From Streptomyces capitiformicae (lineage in GTDB: Bacteria; Actinomycetota; Actinomycetes; Streptomycetales; Streptomycetaceae), in the NCBI RefSeq assembly GCF_002214185.1, contig NZ_CP022161.1, forward strand, positions 8,501,486 through 8,565,485: a stretch of DNA of 64,000 nt, given 5' to 3'. This document shows positions 1 through 8,191 of this stretch, piece after piece. Position 1 is the first letter of the stretch. Every line of letters begins with the position of its first letter. The notes below the pieces were generated by a model. That model searched no databases. It was not told the origin of the DNA and worked only from the letters and a program-made list of their open reading frames with translations. The position numbers and the translations under genes were made by a program.

Positions 1-1
1 G

Positions 2-205
2 GAGGTGCACAATCCGGGGTTCCCGGCAAGTGTGCGCCTGCGGCAACCGGACGCCGGCGATGCCCACGGGCGCGGGCTGCTCCTCGTCGACTCCATCGCC
101 GACTCGTGGCACTCCGGTCCCAGCCGCTTCGGCGGGACGGTTGTCTCGTTCACCATGGCCGACGCCTGGTCGCCCGATGAGGTCTTCGGGCCCGTTCTGT
201 TCTGA
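2..205 (+). CDS. ATP-binding (HATPase-type) regulatory protein, C-terminal part
   Basis: The reading frame is open from the first base, so the gene begins upstream of the window. The visible 67 residues include an acidic/Asn turn (VHNPG) and the glycine-rich G-R-G-L-L-L-V-D lid, followed by I-A-D-S-W. This is the usual end of the GHKL ATPase fold in Streptomyces RsbW/SpoIIAB-like proteins. Such genes are often found in AICE regulatory modules, but the partner cannot be seen here. Calling it an anti-sigma factor would go beyond the evidence. Confidence 0.7.
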   Translation, partial: EVHNPGFPASVRLRQPDAGDAHGRGLLLVDSIADSWHSGPSRFGGTVVSFTMADAWSPDEVFGPVLF

Positions 206-227
206 CGGCCCAGTAGTCGCTAGTCTG

Positions 228-245
228 GTTGACCAGTTGACTTGG
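228..245. promoter_or_regulatory. Putative GntR operator upstream of the regulator gene
   Basis: Read on the minus strand, this site is CCAAGTCAACTGGTCAAC. It shares AAGTCAACnnGTC with two sites downstream of the same regulator gene (1039-1051 and 1073-1085). It lies 26 bp before the regulator start, so it suits autoregulation. The assignment rests on the repeated motif only. Confidence 0.6.
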
Positions 246-270
246 CCAATCTCGACAGACGGCGGCGTTC

Positions 271-999
271 ATGGCGTATGAAGTGGAGGCACCGAAGTAC
301 GTACGCCTCGCGCAGACGATTCAGCGCCGCATCGAGGACGGCACCTATCCGCCCGGCACTCGGGTGCCCAGCGAGAACCAGCTCGTGCAGTCCTTCGGAA
401 TGTCCCGCCCGACCGTCGTGCGGGCCTTGGAACTGCTCAAGCGGGACGGCTGGCTGGAGTCTCGGCAGGGGTACGGCACGATCGTCCGGGGCCGCCCTGA
501 AGTCGTTGAGCAACAGGACCGGCGGGGGCGAGTGGCCCTGAATCGCGATGAGTCGCGGGCCTCGGGGCGCCTGGTCGAGGTCGCTGAAGTTCCTGTGCCC
601 GCGCGGGTCGCCTCCGCGCTCGGGCTCCCCAAGCGAGCCAAGGTCCTCATGCGCCGTTTCCTTGCGGAGGAGGATGGTGAAGCGGTCGAGTTGGTCTCGA
701 CGTACTTCCCCGCCGGCCTGGTCGAGGGGACCGAGTTGGCGAGCACTGATGCCCTGAGGGGCAGTGTGCGCGAGCATGTGGAGGCTCGGAAGAAGGTCCG
801 CTATGACCACGTGACGGAACGGGTCTCGGCTCGACTGCCTGACAGTGGTGAAGCCGAGCTTCTGGGCTTGCCGGACGGTGTGCCCGTGCTCAGCGTCCTG
901 GTCATCGCGTGCGATGCGTCCGGGCAGGCGCTGCAAGTCTCTGACGTGCTGCTCCCTGCCGATCGTCAGGAACTCGAAGACACCTATCGCTTGAACTGA
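271..999 (+). CDS. GntR-family regulator (HutC/UTRA type), KorSA-like
   Basis: The 242-residue protein has an N-terminal winged helix (about residues 8-75). It shows the GntR signature P-P-G-T-R-V-P-S-E-N-Q-L, the recognition helix F-G-M-S-R-P-T-V-V-R-A-L, and a wing ending in Q-G-Y-G-T. A C-terminal UTRA-like ligand domain follows (about 95-235). In pSAM2 a GntR protein, KorSA, represses transfer and replication activation; the same role is inferred from its position at the left of the transfer module. Near-identical inverted sites flank the gene, one before it and two just after it, and these are probably its operators. The effector is unknown. Confidence 0.85.
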   Translation: MAYEVEAPKYVRLAQTIQRRIEDGTYPPGTRVPSENQLVQSFGMSRPTVVRALELLKRDGWLESRQGYGTIVRGRPEVVEQQDRRGRVALNRDESRASGRLVEVAEVPVPARVASALGLPKRAKVLMRRFLAEEDGEAVELVSTYFPAGLVEGTELASTDALRGSVREHVEARKKVRYDHVTERVSARLPDSGEAELLGLPDGVPVLSVLVIACDASGQALQVSDVLLPADRQELEDTYRLN

Positions 1000-1032
1000 C
1001 GCCTCATTCAAACGAGTTCGCCAGTAACTCCA

Positions 1033-1085
1033 CTTGACAAGTCAACCTGTCGTCTCTAGCTTCAAACTTGCTAAGTCAACTTGTC
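1033..1085. promoter_or_regulatory. Two putative GntR operators in the transfer-gene promoter
   Basis: AAGTCAACCTGTC (1039-1051) and AAGTCAACTTGTC (1073-1085) are direct copies 34 bp apart. The first lies inside a near-palindrome, TTGAC-AA-GTCAA (1034-1045). They sit just upstream of the SCO3933-like gene that opens the transfer and replication genes. With the copy at 228-245 they define the consensus AAGTCAACYKGTC. Binding by the adjacent GntR protein is inferred. Confidence 0.65.
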
Positions 1086-1122
1086 AGGTGGCGAGTTGAT
1101 CGACTCAGAAGGAGAAATTTCT

Positions 1123-1473
1123 GTGCGTGTGATCCGCGTTGACGCCACGACCGCCACGATCCTGCTCACCGAAGCGCCGACGCCGAAGGTGCGCGACCGG
1201 CAGACCGGTGAGATCGCCAAGGACGCCGTGAGCGGGGAGGCACTGATGACGGTCGGCGTCGTCTTCATCGACGAGGGCGAGTCGTCCCTGATCCAGGTCA
1301 CCATCCCCGAGAGCGGGGTGACCGACGGGCTGACGGTCGGCGCTCCTGTCTCGCTGCCGGGGCTCGTCGCCCGGCCGTGGGAGAGCGTGTTCAACGGCCA
1401 GCAGCGGCACGGCATCGCCTACCGGGCCACCGCCGTGGCTCCGGGTGCCTTCCCGATGGCACAGGCGGGCTGA
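1123..1473 (+). CDS. SCO3933-like regulatory protein
   Basis: This is a 116-residue protein. The GTG start at 1123 is chosen because AAGGAG (1109-1114) lies 8 bp upstream; an earlier TTG at 1081 falls inside an operator. The sequence resembles small proteins annotated as SCO3933-family regulators, which occur beside the Tra gene in many Streptomyces AICEs. It is predicted to be beta-rich, with no membrane segment. It stops 5 bp before the Tra gene and is probably co-transcribed with it. Its biochemical role is not established. Confidence 0.7.
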   Translation: MRVIRVDATTATILLTEAPTPKVRDRQTGEIAKDAVSGEALMTVGVVFIDEGESSLIQVTIPESGVTDGLTVGAPVSLPGLVARPWESVFNGQQRHGIAYRATAVAPGAFPMAQAG

Positions 1474-1478
1474 TCGCC

Positions 1479-2855
1479 GTGACCGACCTGGTGACGCTGG
1501 CCGAGTGGGGCGCGCCGCTCGCTGCGATAGGCGGCGGTGCGCTCTACGCCCGGCACGCCCACCCTGCGGCGCACTGGTCCACGGTCGGGCTGCCGGTCTC
1601 GGTGGCCCGGCTGCTGGCCTCGTACTCCTCAACGATGGACGCGTGCGGCCTGACGGTCCCGCCGTCCCGGTTGCGGGCGCTGGCCGTCAAGGCGACCACT
1701 CGGCGGGAGGTCCGGCCCGTACCGCCTCGGCGGGGCATGATCCGGCCCACCTCGACCGGTCTGCGGCTCCGTCTGCGGCTCGCTCCGGGACAGGAACCTG
1801 CGGATGTGGCGGCCTCGGCCGAACGGCTGCGGCACGCCTGGGGCGTTCACGCCGTGTACGTGCGGGACGTCAAGCCCGGAGTCGTGGAACTGCGGCTCGT
1901 CGGCTTCGACGTCCTGCGGAACGTGCGGATGCCTCGTCGGACCGTCGCCGGGCCGCTTCGGGTGCCGGTGGCGCTGCGCGAGGATGCGACGGCGTTCGTA
2001 CGGGACTACCGGGCCGTTCCGCATGAACTCGTCCTCGGCGCCACGCTGTCGGGCAAGTCCATGTTCCTGCGGAACCTGCTCACCGGGCTGGCTGCCCAGC
2101 CGGTCGTCCTCGTCGGGATCGACTGCAAGCGCGGTGTGGAGCTGGCGCCGTTCGCGGCCCGGCTCTCCGCCCTGGCCACCGATCCGGTACAGGCGGCCGA
2201 GCTGCTGCCCGTGCTGGTGAAGGAAATGGAGGAGCGCTACGACCTGATCAAGGCCCGGCAGGGTATCGCCCCCGGTACTCCGGATGAGTTGATCACCTCG
2301 GACATCTGGGGCCTGCCGGACGACGAACGCCCGGCGCCCATCGTGCTGTTCATCGACGAGGTGGCGGAACTCTTTCTCGTCGCCACAAGGAAGGAGGAGG
2401 AACGGCGGGACGAGATGGTCACTCAGCTCATCCGGCTCGCCCAGCTCGGCCGCGCGGCCGGCATCTATCTGGAGGTGTGCGGGCAGCGCTTCGGCGCCGA
2501 GCTGGGCAAGGGCGCCACCATGTTCCGGGCGCAGCTGACGGGCCGTGTCTGCCACCGCGTCAACGATGAAGCCTCCGCCAAGATGGCGCTCGGTGACATC
2601 GCCCCCGAAGCGGTCTACGCGGCCTGTGCCATCGCGCCCGAGCTGCCCGGCCTCGCCGTCGTCGGCGACACGTCCGGCGGCTGGTCCCGCATCCGCACGC
2701 CTCACCTGACCCTCGCCGAAGCGGCGGCCACCTGCCGCGAGACGGCCTACCTCGCACCCGACGTGCCCGCGCTCGCGCCCTTCCGCCCCTACGTCCCGCC
2801 CGCGCCCGTGGAGGCGTCCGGGCCGGTAGCCACTCCTCGCCCCGTCGCCGAGTAG
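1479..2855 (+). CDS. FtsK/SpoIIIE-type conjugal DNA translocase (TraSA-like)
   Basis: The 458-residue protein has a hydrophobic N-terminal stretch, then an FtsK-type ATPase. Walker A is G-A-T-L-S-G-K-S (about residue 190) and Walker B is P-I-V-L-F-I-D-E-V (about 288). Later conserved runs include Q-L-G-R-A-A-G and G-Q-R. Tra proteins of this family move double-stranded DNA between mycelia as hexamers and are usually the only essential transfer protein of Streptomyces plasmids and AICEs. The start is GTG 1479, 5 bp after the previous stop; the longer frame upstream overlaps that gene and is unlikely to be used. Confidence 0.92.
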   Translation: MTDLVTLAEWGAPLAAIGGGALYARHAHPAAHWSTVGLPVSVARLLASYSSTMDACGLTVPPSRLRALAVKATTRREVRPVPPRRGMIRPTSTGLRLRLRLAPGQEPADVAASAERLRHAWGVHAVYVRDVKPGVVELRLVGFDVLRNVRMPRRTVAGPLRVPVALREDATAFVRDYRAVPHELVLGATLSGKSMFLRNLLTGLAAQPVVLVGIDCKRGVELAPFAARLSALATDPVQAAELLPVLVKEMEERYDLIKARQGIAPGTPDELITSDIWGLPDDERPAPIVLFIDEVAELFLVATRKEEERRDEMVTQLIRLAQLGRAAGIYLEVCGQRFGAELGKGATMFRAQLTGRVCHRVNDEASAKMALGDIAPEAVYAACAIAPELPGLAVVGDTSGGWSRIRTPHLTLAEAAATCRETAYLAPDVPALAPFRPYVPPAPVEASGPVATPRPVAE

Positions 2856-2938
2856 CCGCACCCGTTCCCACGGTCGGCGCGACCGTCCCGCGCCATGCCC
2901 CTACCCCACCCATGCCTGAAACCGGAAGGAGTCGCGCC

Positions 2939-3613
2939 GTGCGTGCCCTGCCCGTCCGTGTGGACGCCGTACTCGTCCAGGCGCTCATCGCCGCCGCGCT
3001 GTCCTTCGCCCACCTGCACGACCTTGCCTCCGCGGCGGGACAGGACGGCTGGAAGGCGTGGGCCTACCCGGTCTCCGTCGACCTGCTGATGGTGGCTGCC
3101 TGGCGGCGACTCCGCTCGGGGGAGTCGAAAGCGGCCGGGTGGTGCTGGTTCCTCGTCGCGCTGGCGGCCTCTCTCGGCGCCAACGTCGCCACCGCCGGAC
3201 TGCTCGACCTGGACGACGTTCCCGCCTGGCTGCGCATCCTCGTCGCCGGCTGGCCCGCGGTCGCCTTCCTCGGCGGCACGCTCCTCGCCCACGGTGCGCC
3301 GAAGACACCCCGCGCCATGGCCGACACCGAACCGCCCTCGACCGTCACGGACACGACGCCCCAACCGCCAGCCACAGAGGTGGAACCGCCCGTGCCGGTG
3401 GCCGAGCTTCCGTCCGTCGAAGTCGGGTCGGCTCAGCCCTCGTCCGCACCCGTGCCGTCCGCTGCCGTACCGCCTGCCCTCGTCGCCCTCGCCCGCAAGG
3501 TCGCCGACGAGCACCGCGCCCGGACCGGCACTCCCATCGACACCTCGACCCTTCGCGCTCGGCTCGGCGTCCCGATGCCGTTGGCCGAAGCCATCGCCGC
3601 GCAACTCACCTGA
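2939..3613 (+). CDS. DUF2637-type membrane protein (AICE spread protein)
   Basis: The protein has 224 residues and starts at GTG 2939, with AAGGAG at 2926-2931. Its N-terminal half has about four hydrophobic segments, including V-D-L-L-M-V-A-A-W typical of DUF2637 proteins. The second half is Pro/Ala-rich and ends in a short helical region. DUF2637 proteins accompany Tra in many actinobacterial plasmids and AICEs and are thought to help intramycelial spread. This role is by association only. Confidence 0.75.
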   Translation: MRALPVRVDAVLVQALIAAALSFAHLHDLASAAGQDGWKAWAYPVSVDLLMVAAWRRLRSGESKAAGWCWFLVALAASLGANVATAGLLDLDDVPAWLRILVAGWPAVAFLGGTLLAHGAPKTPRAMADTEPPSTVTDTTPQPPATEVEPPVPVAELPSVEVGSAQPSSAPVPSAAVPPALVALARKVADEHRARTGTPIDTSTLRARLGVPMPLAEAIAAQLT

Positions 3614-3632
3614 CCTCGGAGGACTTTCCGCC

Positions 3633-3833
3633 TTGCGACCGTCCACGCTCCGCGCACTCAAGCGTGCCGCCGAGCTGACCCGACAGAACCGCCTCACCGA
3701 AGCCGTGCTCATCGCCGAACCGGTGATCCTCGCCGCCGACAGCTACGAGGGCGACGAGATCTTGCGCTGGCTCGCCGACCACGTCACCGACTTCACCGGC
3801 GAGACCGGCAACGAACAGAAGGAGAGCCCCTGA
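3633..3833 (+). CDS. Small AICE-conserved hypothetical protein
   Basis: A 66-residue, largely helical protein. The TTG start at 3633 has GGAGGA 9 bp upstream, while no ATG or GTG is suitably placed. It ends in an ATGA overlap with the next gene, so translation is probably coupled. No domain is recognised. Its composition (L-R-A-L-K-R-A-A-E-L and an acidic C-terminus) is that of a soluble protein. Confidence 0.7.
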   Translation: MRPSTLRALKRAAELTRQNRLTEAVLIAEPVILAADSYEGDEILRWLADHVTDFTGETGNEQKESP

Positions 3834-4024
3834 TGCCCACCAACCGCCGCTTCCGCAACGTCGTCCGCATCGGTCCCGTCCAGGTTGCCACCTACTACGA
3901 CGGCCGGGGCAGAGAGAAGCACACCGCCGCCTGCACGGCTCCGCGCTGCGGCTTCTCGACCGACTACGACAGCCGGGCCGCCGCCGAGCTGGCCGCTCGC
4001 ACCCACCGCTGCGCCGTCCGCTGA
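3833..4024 (+). CDS. Mobile element transfer protein (Cys/His-containing Spd-type)
   Basis: A 63-residue basic protein that resembles the short 'mobile element transfer proteins' found beside RepSA in AICEs. It has an R-I-G-P-V-Q-V-A strand and a C-x5-C...H-x-C arrangement (C-T-A-P-R-C and T-H-R-C) that could bind zinc. It overlaps the upstream stop by one base. Its exact job in transfer is unknown. Confidence 0.75.
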   Translation: MPTNRRFRNVVRIGPVQVATYYDGRGREKHTAACTAPRCGFSTDYDSRAAAELAARTHRCAVR

Positions 4025-4050
4025 TCCGAGACGACACCCGAGGAGATCCC

Positions 4051-4245
4051 GTGACCGTCTCGCTGCCACTCGTCTTCGTCCTGGGCGTCATCGCCTGGGC
4101 CGCGATCAAGTTCCTCGGCATCCGCCTGTGGGTCGCCGTCGTGATCGCCCTGTTCGGCTTCTGGCTCTCGCACACCGTCCTCGCCCCGGCCATCGAGTCC
4201 GGCACCCGCTCCGGGGTCGACGTCGTCAACGGCACCCGCGACTGA
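4051..4245 (+). CDS. Small two-helix membrane protein of the spread operon
   Basis: This is a 64-residue protein with two hydrophobic helices: one from about residue 5 to 20 and a second containing W-V-A-V-V-I-A-L-F-G-F-W-L. The start is GTG at 4051 with a GAGGAG-like site upstream. Small membrane proteins occupy this place in AICE spd operons and probably act with Tra in spreading DNA between hyphal compartments. No family name can be given with certainty. Confidence 0.7.
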   Translation: MTVSLPLVFVLGVIAWAAIKFLGIRLWVAVVIALFGFWLSHTVLAPAIESGTRSGVDVVNGTRD

Positions 4246-4281
4246 GCCAACGACCGCAAGCAACCGCAAAGGAGACCCGCC

Positions 4282-4545
4282 GTGTTCCGTCCCAAGCTGC
4301 CCGACACTCCGCACGTCCCGAGCATCACCACGCACATCCCGCAGAACCACACCCCGGTTCCGGCTCACTCCGCCGGCCGCCCGATCGCCCCGTTCGTGGG
4401 CGTCGGGGTCGGAGCGGTCGCCGCCGTGGTCGTCGTGGGCGTCGTCCTCACTGCGCTCCTGGCGGCGGTCGCCGTCTCGGCCATCTCCGTGGCCATCACC
4501 GCCGTCGTCCTGCGCTCCCTCGTCAACAGCGCGCCCAAGCGCTGA
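4282..4545 (+). CDS. SpdD-like membrane protein
   Basis: An 87-residue protein with a Pro/Thr-rich N-terminal segment. One long Gly/Val/Ala-rich hydrophobic stretch (about residues 38-75) follows, then a short basic end. This layout matches SpdD-like spread proteins of Streptomyces plasmids. A good ribosome site (AAAGGAG) precedes GTG 4282. It is the last spread gene before the replication initiator. Confidence 0.75.
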   Translation: MFRPKLPDTPHVPSITTHIPQNHTPVPAHSAGRPIAPFVGVGVGAVAAVVVVGVVLTALLAAVAVSAISVAITAVVLRSLVNSAPKR

Positions 4546-4676
4546 CCGGCCGCCGGGGCGGCAACAAGCCGCCAAGCATCTCGCCGCCCCGGGGCCGTCC
4601 CTCCCAACCGCCGAAACAGCCGAAAGGAATACCCATCATCACCCGGCAGACTCCGCCACCGCTGGCGGAACTCTCC

Positions 4677-5999
4677 ATGCTCGCCTCACTCGGCACCCTG
4701 CCCGAGCTGGCCCGCCAACTCTCCGGCCTGGGCGGCTGCACCCACCCCGTACGCCTCGACGGCCACCGCACCGAGTACGCCGTCGACACCACGACCGGTG
4801 AGGTCGGGCGCGTCCTGCACCACCTCGACTCGACCACCCTCCCCGCCGGAAACCTCCTCGTCCGCTGCAACAACCGCCGCGCCACCCGCTGCGCGGCCTG
4901 CGCGGAGGTCTACCGCCGCGACACCTACCACCTGATCACCGCCGGACTCCGCGGCGGCAAGGGCACCCCCGAACAGGTCGGCACGCACCCGCGCGTCTTC
5001 GCCACCTTCACCGCGCCGAGCTTCGGCCCGGTCCACAACCGCCCCTCCAGCGGACGGCCCTGCCGCTGCGGGGCCCGGCACGACGAAACAGACCCGGCCC
5101 TCGGCACACCCCTCGACCCGGACATGTACGACTACGAAGCCGCCGTGCTCTGGAACGCACACGCCGGGGCCCTGTGGCGCCGGTTCTCCATCTACCTCCG
5201 CCGTGAGGTCGCCAAGCGCGCCGGCCTCACCCAACGGGCCTTCCGCGACCACGCCCGCATCTCCTTCGCCAAGGTCGCCGAGTACCAGAAGCGCGGCGCC
5301 GTCCACTTCCACGCGGTCATCCGCCTCGACGGCCCCGAAGGCGGCGACACCTCGCCCCCGGCCTGGGCCACAGCCGAGCTGCTGAGCGACGCCATTCACG
5401 CCGCTGCCACCGCCGCTCGCGTCGGCGGGCCGACCGTCGACGGACGGGCCCACACCTTCACCTTCGGCCGTCAGCTCGACGTCCGTCCGATCCGCTCCGC
5501 CGACTTCGACGGCGGCCAGGACCTGACCGAGCGAGCCGTAGCGGCGTACATCGCCAAGTACGCAACCAAGGGCGCCGAGACCGCGACGGGCACCCTTGAC
5601 CGGCCGATCCGCTTCCTCGCCGAGCTGGCCGGGGCCAGGATCACCGACCACGCCCGCCGCATGATCCGCACCGCCTGGATCCTCGGCGCACGCCCCGAAC
5701 TGGCAGACCTCCGTCTACGCGCATGGGCCCACATGCTCGGCTTCCGCGGCCACTTCTCCACCAAGTCCCGCCGCTACTCCACCACCCTCGGCGCCCTCCG
5801 CGACGCCCGCGCCGAATGGCGCCGCGCACAAGCCGCCCCACCTACACCCCAGGACGGCGAAACCACGCTCGTCCTTGCCCACTGGGTGTTCGCCGGTACG
5901 GGCCTCAGCGCGGGCGAGACCTGGCTTGCCGCATCCCTCGAACCTGCTCCCGGTACGGAAGGAGAGCCGACATGGACCACCGCCGCGACGAACTCATGA
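4677..5999 (+). CDS. repSA: RepSA-like rolling-circle replication initiator
   Basis: The reading frame from ATG 4677 gives 440 residues. It contains R-C-A-A-C-A-E-V-Y, a metal-binding H-F-H motif (G-A-V-H-F-H-A-V-I-R) and a downstream Y-I-A-K-Y-A-T-K with candidate nicking tyrosines. This is the pattern of RepSA of pSAM2, which nicks double-strand origin DNA for rolling-circle replication of the excised element. The start is uncertain: AAAGGA (4623-4628) has no canonical in-frame start near it, only ATC codons at 4635 and 4638, and the frame is open upstream. The 3' end overlaps xis by 28 bp. Confidence 0.9.
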   Translation: MLASLGTLPELARQLSGLGGCTHPVRLDGHRTEYAVDTTTGEVGRVLHHLDSTTLPAGNLLVRCNNRRATRCAACAEVYRRDTYHLITAGLRGGKGTPEQVGTHPRVFATFTAPSFGPVHNRPSSGRPCRCGARHDETDPALGTPLDPDMYDYEAAVLWNAHAGALWRRFSIYLRREVAKRAGLTQRAFRDHARISFAKVAEYQKRGAVHFHAVIRLDGPEGGDTSPPAWATAELLSDAIHAAATAARVGGPTVDGRAHTFTFGRQLDVRPIRSADFDGGQDLTERAVAAYIAKYATKGAETATGTLDRPIRFLAELAGARITDHARRMIRTAWILGARPELADLRLRAWAHMLGFRGHFSTKSRRYSTTLGALRDARAEWRRAQAAPPTPQDGETTLVLAHWVFAGTGLSAGETWLAASLEPAPGTEGEPTWTTAATNS

Positions 6000-6166
6000 C
6001 TGTCCCGCAGGTCCTCGACGAACTTGGCGGCGTGTCCCGTCGGACGTTCTATCGTTGGCGCGAACTGGGATTGGGACCTGCTGCTTTCAAGCTCCCCAAC
6101 GGTGAGCTGAGGGTGTGGCGGAGTGATTTCACGACGTGGCTGCGACAGTTGGAGGCGGCGGCGTGA
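5972..6166 (+). CDS. xis: Excisionase (Xis), MerR-like helix-turn-helix
   Basis: The 64-residue protein carries a helix-turn-helix, T-V-P-Q-V-L-D-E-L followed by S-R-R-T-F-Y-R-W-R. Its beta-wing is P-N-G-E-L-R-V. It belongs to the MerR/AlpA-like DNA-binding proteins that act as excisionases in AICEs. GGAAGGAG (5957-5964) supports ATG 5972, inside the end of repSA. The stop overlaps the integrase start (GTGA). The repSA-xis-int operon matches pSAM2. Confidence 0.85.
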   Translation: MDHRRDELMTVPQVLDELGGVSRRTFYRWRELGLGPAAFKLPNGELRVWRSDFTTWLRQLEAAA

Positions 6167-7536
6167 AGTCTCTCGACGTGAAGGTCTGGGGCGTTCGGAA
6201 GCGTGACACCAAGACGCCCTCGTACGGTGTCCGCTGGTCCGTGGCGGGCAACGTCTTCTCCGACAGCTTCCGGACAAAGGCGCTTGCTGATCACTACCGC
6301 TCGAAGCTGATGCGGGCCATGCGGGACGGCGAGGAGTTCGACACGGAATCCGGGCTCCCGGCGTCTATGGAGCAGCAGAAAGCCACCGTGTCTTGGTACG
6401 ACTTCGCTCTCAGGTACCTGGCGATGAAGTGGCCGCACGCCGCTCCGAACACGCGCGATGGCATCAACGAGTCACTGACGAGCGTGACCATGGAACTCCT
6501 CGACGAGCGTGCGGGCCGGCCCTCTGACGAGGCGCTCCGCAGGGCACTGCGGAACTGGGCATTCGTATTGCCGGGCCCTGCTGATCGGGAGCTCCCCGAT
6601 GACGCGCGGAACGTTCTCCACTGGGTGTCCAAGGCTTCTCGACCGCTCGCTGATCTTGCTGAGCCCGTCACGGCCCGCGCGGTCCTCGACTCGCTGAAGC
6701 TGAAGCTCGATGGCACGGCAGCCGCGGCGGAAACCGTACGGCGTAAGCGTCGGACACTGGTCAACGCCGCCAACTATGCGGTCGACCTGGGGGAGCTGCG
6801 CGAGAACCCCGTCACTGCTGTCCGCTGGCAGAAACCGAAGGTGTCCAATCAGGTGGACCCGCGCGCCGTCGCCAACCCGGAGCAGGCTCGCAACCTCCTG
6901 GCGGCCGTCTCCTATGTGGGCGGATACCGGCGTGCCCGCGGCCGTCGCCTCGTGGGTCTGTTCGCCGCCATGTACTTCGGTGGCCTTCGGCCGGCGGAAG
7001 CCGTCGGCCTCGTCGAGACGGACCTGACCCTGCCCGAGCGGGGCTGGGGCTCGGCTCTCCTCCACCGGACCCGCCCCTCGGTCGGCAAGCAGTGGACCGA
7101 CTCGGGGGAGACCCACGACGACCGAGGGCTGAAGAACCGGCCGACCGAGGACGTGAGGCGAGTGCCGATCCCGCCTCACCTCGTCGCCGTGCTCCGCGAA
7201 CACTTGGCCACCTTCGGTACCGCCGACGACGGCCGACTCTTCTACAGCGAGAAAGGCTCGGTCGTCCCGTCCTCGACCTACTACCGCGTCTGGCAGGAAG
7301 CCAGGCTCCTCGCGCTTCCGCCGGCCGTCGCGTCGTCGCCGCTCGCGAGTCGGCCGTACGACCTCCGCCACTCGGCGCTGTCGACGTGGCTGAACGCGGG
7401 GGTCGACCCGACCGAGGTGGCCGAACGCGCCGGCAACAGCGTGGAGGTCCTGCTGACCCGCTACGCGAAGTGCCTCGACGGACGGCAGGACGTTGCCAAC
7501 CGCCGTATTGAGGACCTCCTTCGCGAATACGAGTAA
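6163..7536 (+). CDS. int: Site-specific tyrosine integrase
   Basis: The 457-residue recombinase starts at GTG 6163, coupled to xis. It has an N-terminal arm-binding region, a core-binding helical domain and a C-terminal catalytic domain. Catalytic Arg-I lies in F-G-G-L-R-P-A-E-A; Arg-II in Y-D-L-R-H-S-A-L-S; the nucleophilic Tyr in L-L-T-R-Y-A-K. The usual late His is Asn (A-G-N-S-V-E-V), which appears common in this Streptomyces subfamily. It should catalyse integration at the tRNA site and, with Xis, excision. Its att site would usually lie just downstream, but the only tRNA here is 1.9 kb away. Confidence 0.95.
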   Translation: MKSLDVKVWGVRKRDTKTPSYGVRWSVAGNVFSDSFRTKALADHYRSKLMRAMRDGEEFDTESGLPASMEQQKATVSWYDFALRYLAMKWPHAAPNTRDGINESLTSVTMELLDERAGRPSDEALRRALRNWAFVLPGPADRELPDDARNVLHWVSKASRPLADLAEPVTARAVLDSLKLKLDGTAAAAETVRRKRRTLVNAANYAVDLGELRENPVTAVRWQKPKVSNQVDPRAVANPEQARNLLAAVSYVGGYRRARGRRLVGLFAAMYFGGLRPAEAVGLVETDLTLPERGWGSALLHRTRPSVGKQWTDSGETHDDRGLKNRPTEDVRRVPIPPHLVAVLREHLATFGTADDGRLFYSEKGSVVPSSTYYRVWQEARLLALPPAVASSPLASRPYDLRHSALSTWLNAGVDPTEVAERAGNSVEVLLTRYAKCLDGRQDVANRRIEDLLREYE

Positions 7537-7573
7537 GACACTCAGCATCCCGTTTGGGGCCTGTGAAATTAGG

Positions 7574-7599
7574 GGCCAGCCTCCGTCCTGAGGCTGGCC
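7574..7599. terminator. Hairpin terminator between convergent int and membrane-protein gene
   Basis: A perfect 10-bp stem, GGCCAGCCTC (7574-7583) with GAGGCTGGCC (7590-7599), has a 6-base loop. It lies between two convergent genes and may serve both. No long T run follows, as is common in Streptomyces. Confidence 0.75.
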
Positions 7600-7631
7600 T
7601 CACGACAGGACCTCCTTCGCCCTGTACCGGC

Positions 7632-7997
7632 TTACTTCCCGGGCGTCGGTGGGGTGCTGGAGGCGCTCGGGAACGGGCTCGCGGTTGCCGACGGGGTGCT
7701 GGACCCGTTTGGCTGCGGAGTGGCGGCCGCGTCTCCGAAGATGAAGAGGTGCCCCGCCGCGATGAGCGTCAAGATGAAGCCGAAGATGGCCAGCATCAAG
7801 GTGAACGTCTTGATGATGGCGCTGCCAGCCGTGGAGATGGCGTCGTGGATGGACTTGGTGGTGTCCATGTGGGTGGTGATGAAGGCCATCAGGCTGGCCG
7901 ACAACGAGATGAAGAAGGCCAGGACCAGAAGGCCGAGAGCCAGGAACCAGAACCAGGTCGGCATGTTCTCTCTCGCGAGTGCTGTGTTCGCAATCAC
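7632..7997 (-). CDS. Hypothetical membrane protein with Ser/Pro/Thr tail
   Basis: A 121-residue protein with two hydrophobic helices, one in the F-W-F-L-A-L-G-L region and one around L-M-L-A-I-F-G-F. A low-complexity A/T/P/S C-terminus follows. The GTG start overlaps the stop of the upstream minus-strand ORF (GTGA), suggesting coupling; an internal ATG (P-T-W-F-W) is an alternative. No family is recognised. It may be AICE cargo. Confidence 0.65.
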   Translation of the reverse strand: MIANTALARENMPTWFWFLALGLLVLAFFISLSASLMAFITTHMDTTKSIHDAISTAGSAIIKTFTLMLAIFGFILTLIAAGHLFIFGDAAATPQPNGSSTPSATASPFPSASSTPPTPGK

Positions 7998-8191
7998 TCT
8001 TCAGGCGGGGGCGGCACCGAGAAGGGATTTGGGTCGGTGTCGAGCTCCAGCCGGATGATCACTTGGGACTTGGGTGTCGGCTCGTCCACGATCTCGGGAT
8101 ACGCGTCGAGGAGGACGAACGCGGCGTGCGTGGGTGCCTCGCGCGGGAACCCTTCCGAAGACCACGGCTGAGTGTCTGAGGTGTGGTCCAC
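7994..8191 (-). CDS. Small hypothetical protein coupled to the membrane-protein gene
   Basis: A 65-residue acidic protein ending in a run of prolines and two glutamates. Its TGA overlaps the next gene's GTG (7994-7997), which is the main reason to accept it. No domain is recognised. The strand opposite also has open frames, but they look like GC-bias shadows. Confidence 0.5.
   Translation of the reverse strand: MDHTSDTQPWSSEGFPREAPTHAAFVLLDAYPEIVDEPTPKSQVIIRLELDTDPNPFSVPPPPEE

Noticed and set aside
7537..7640. Possible att site immediately after int
   Set aside because: No match to the 3' part of tRNA-Arg was found there, only the int terminator.
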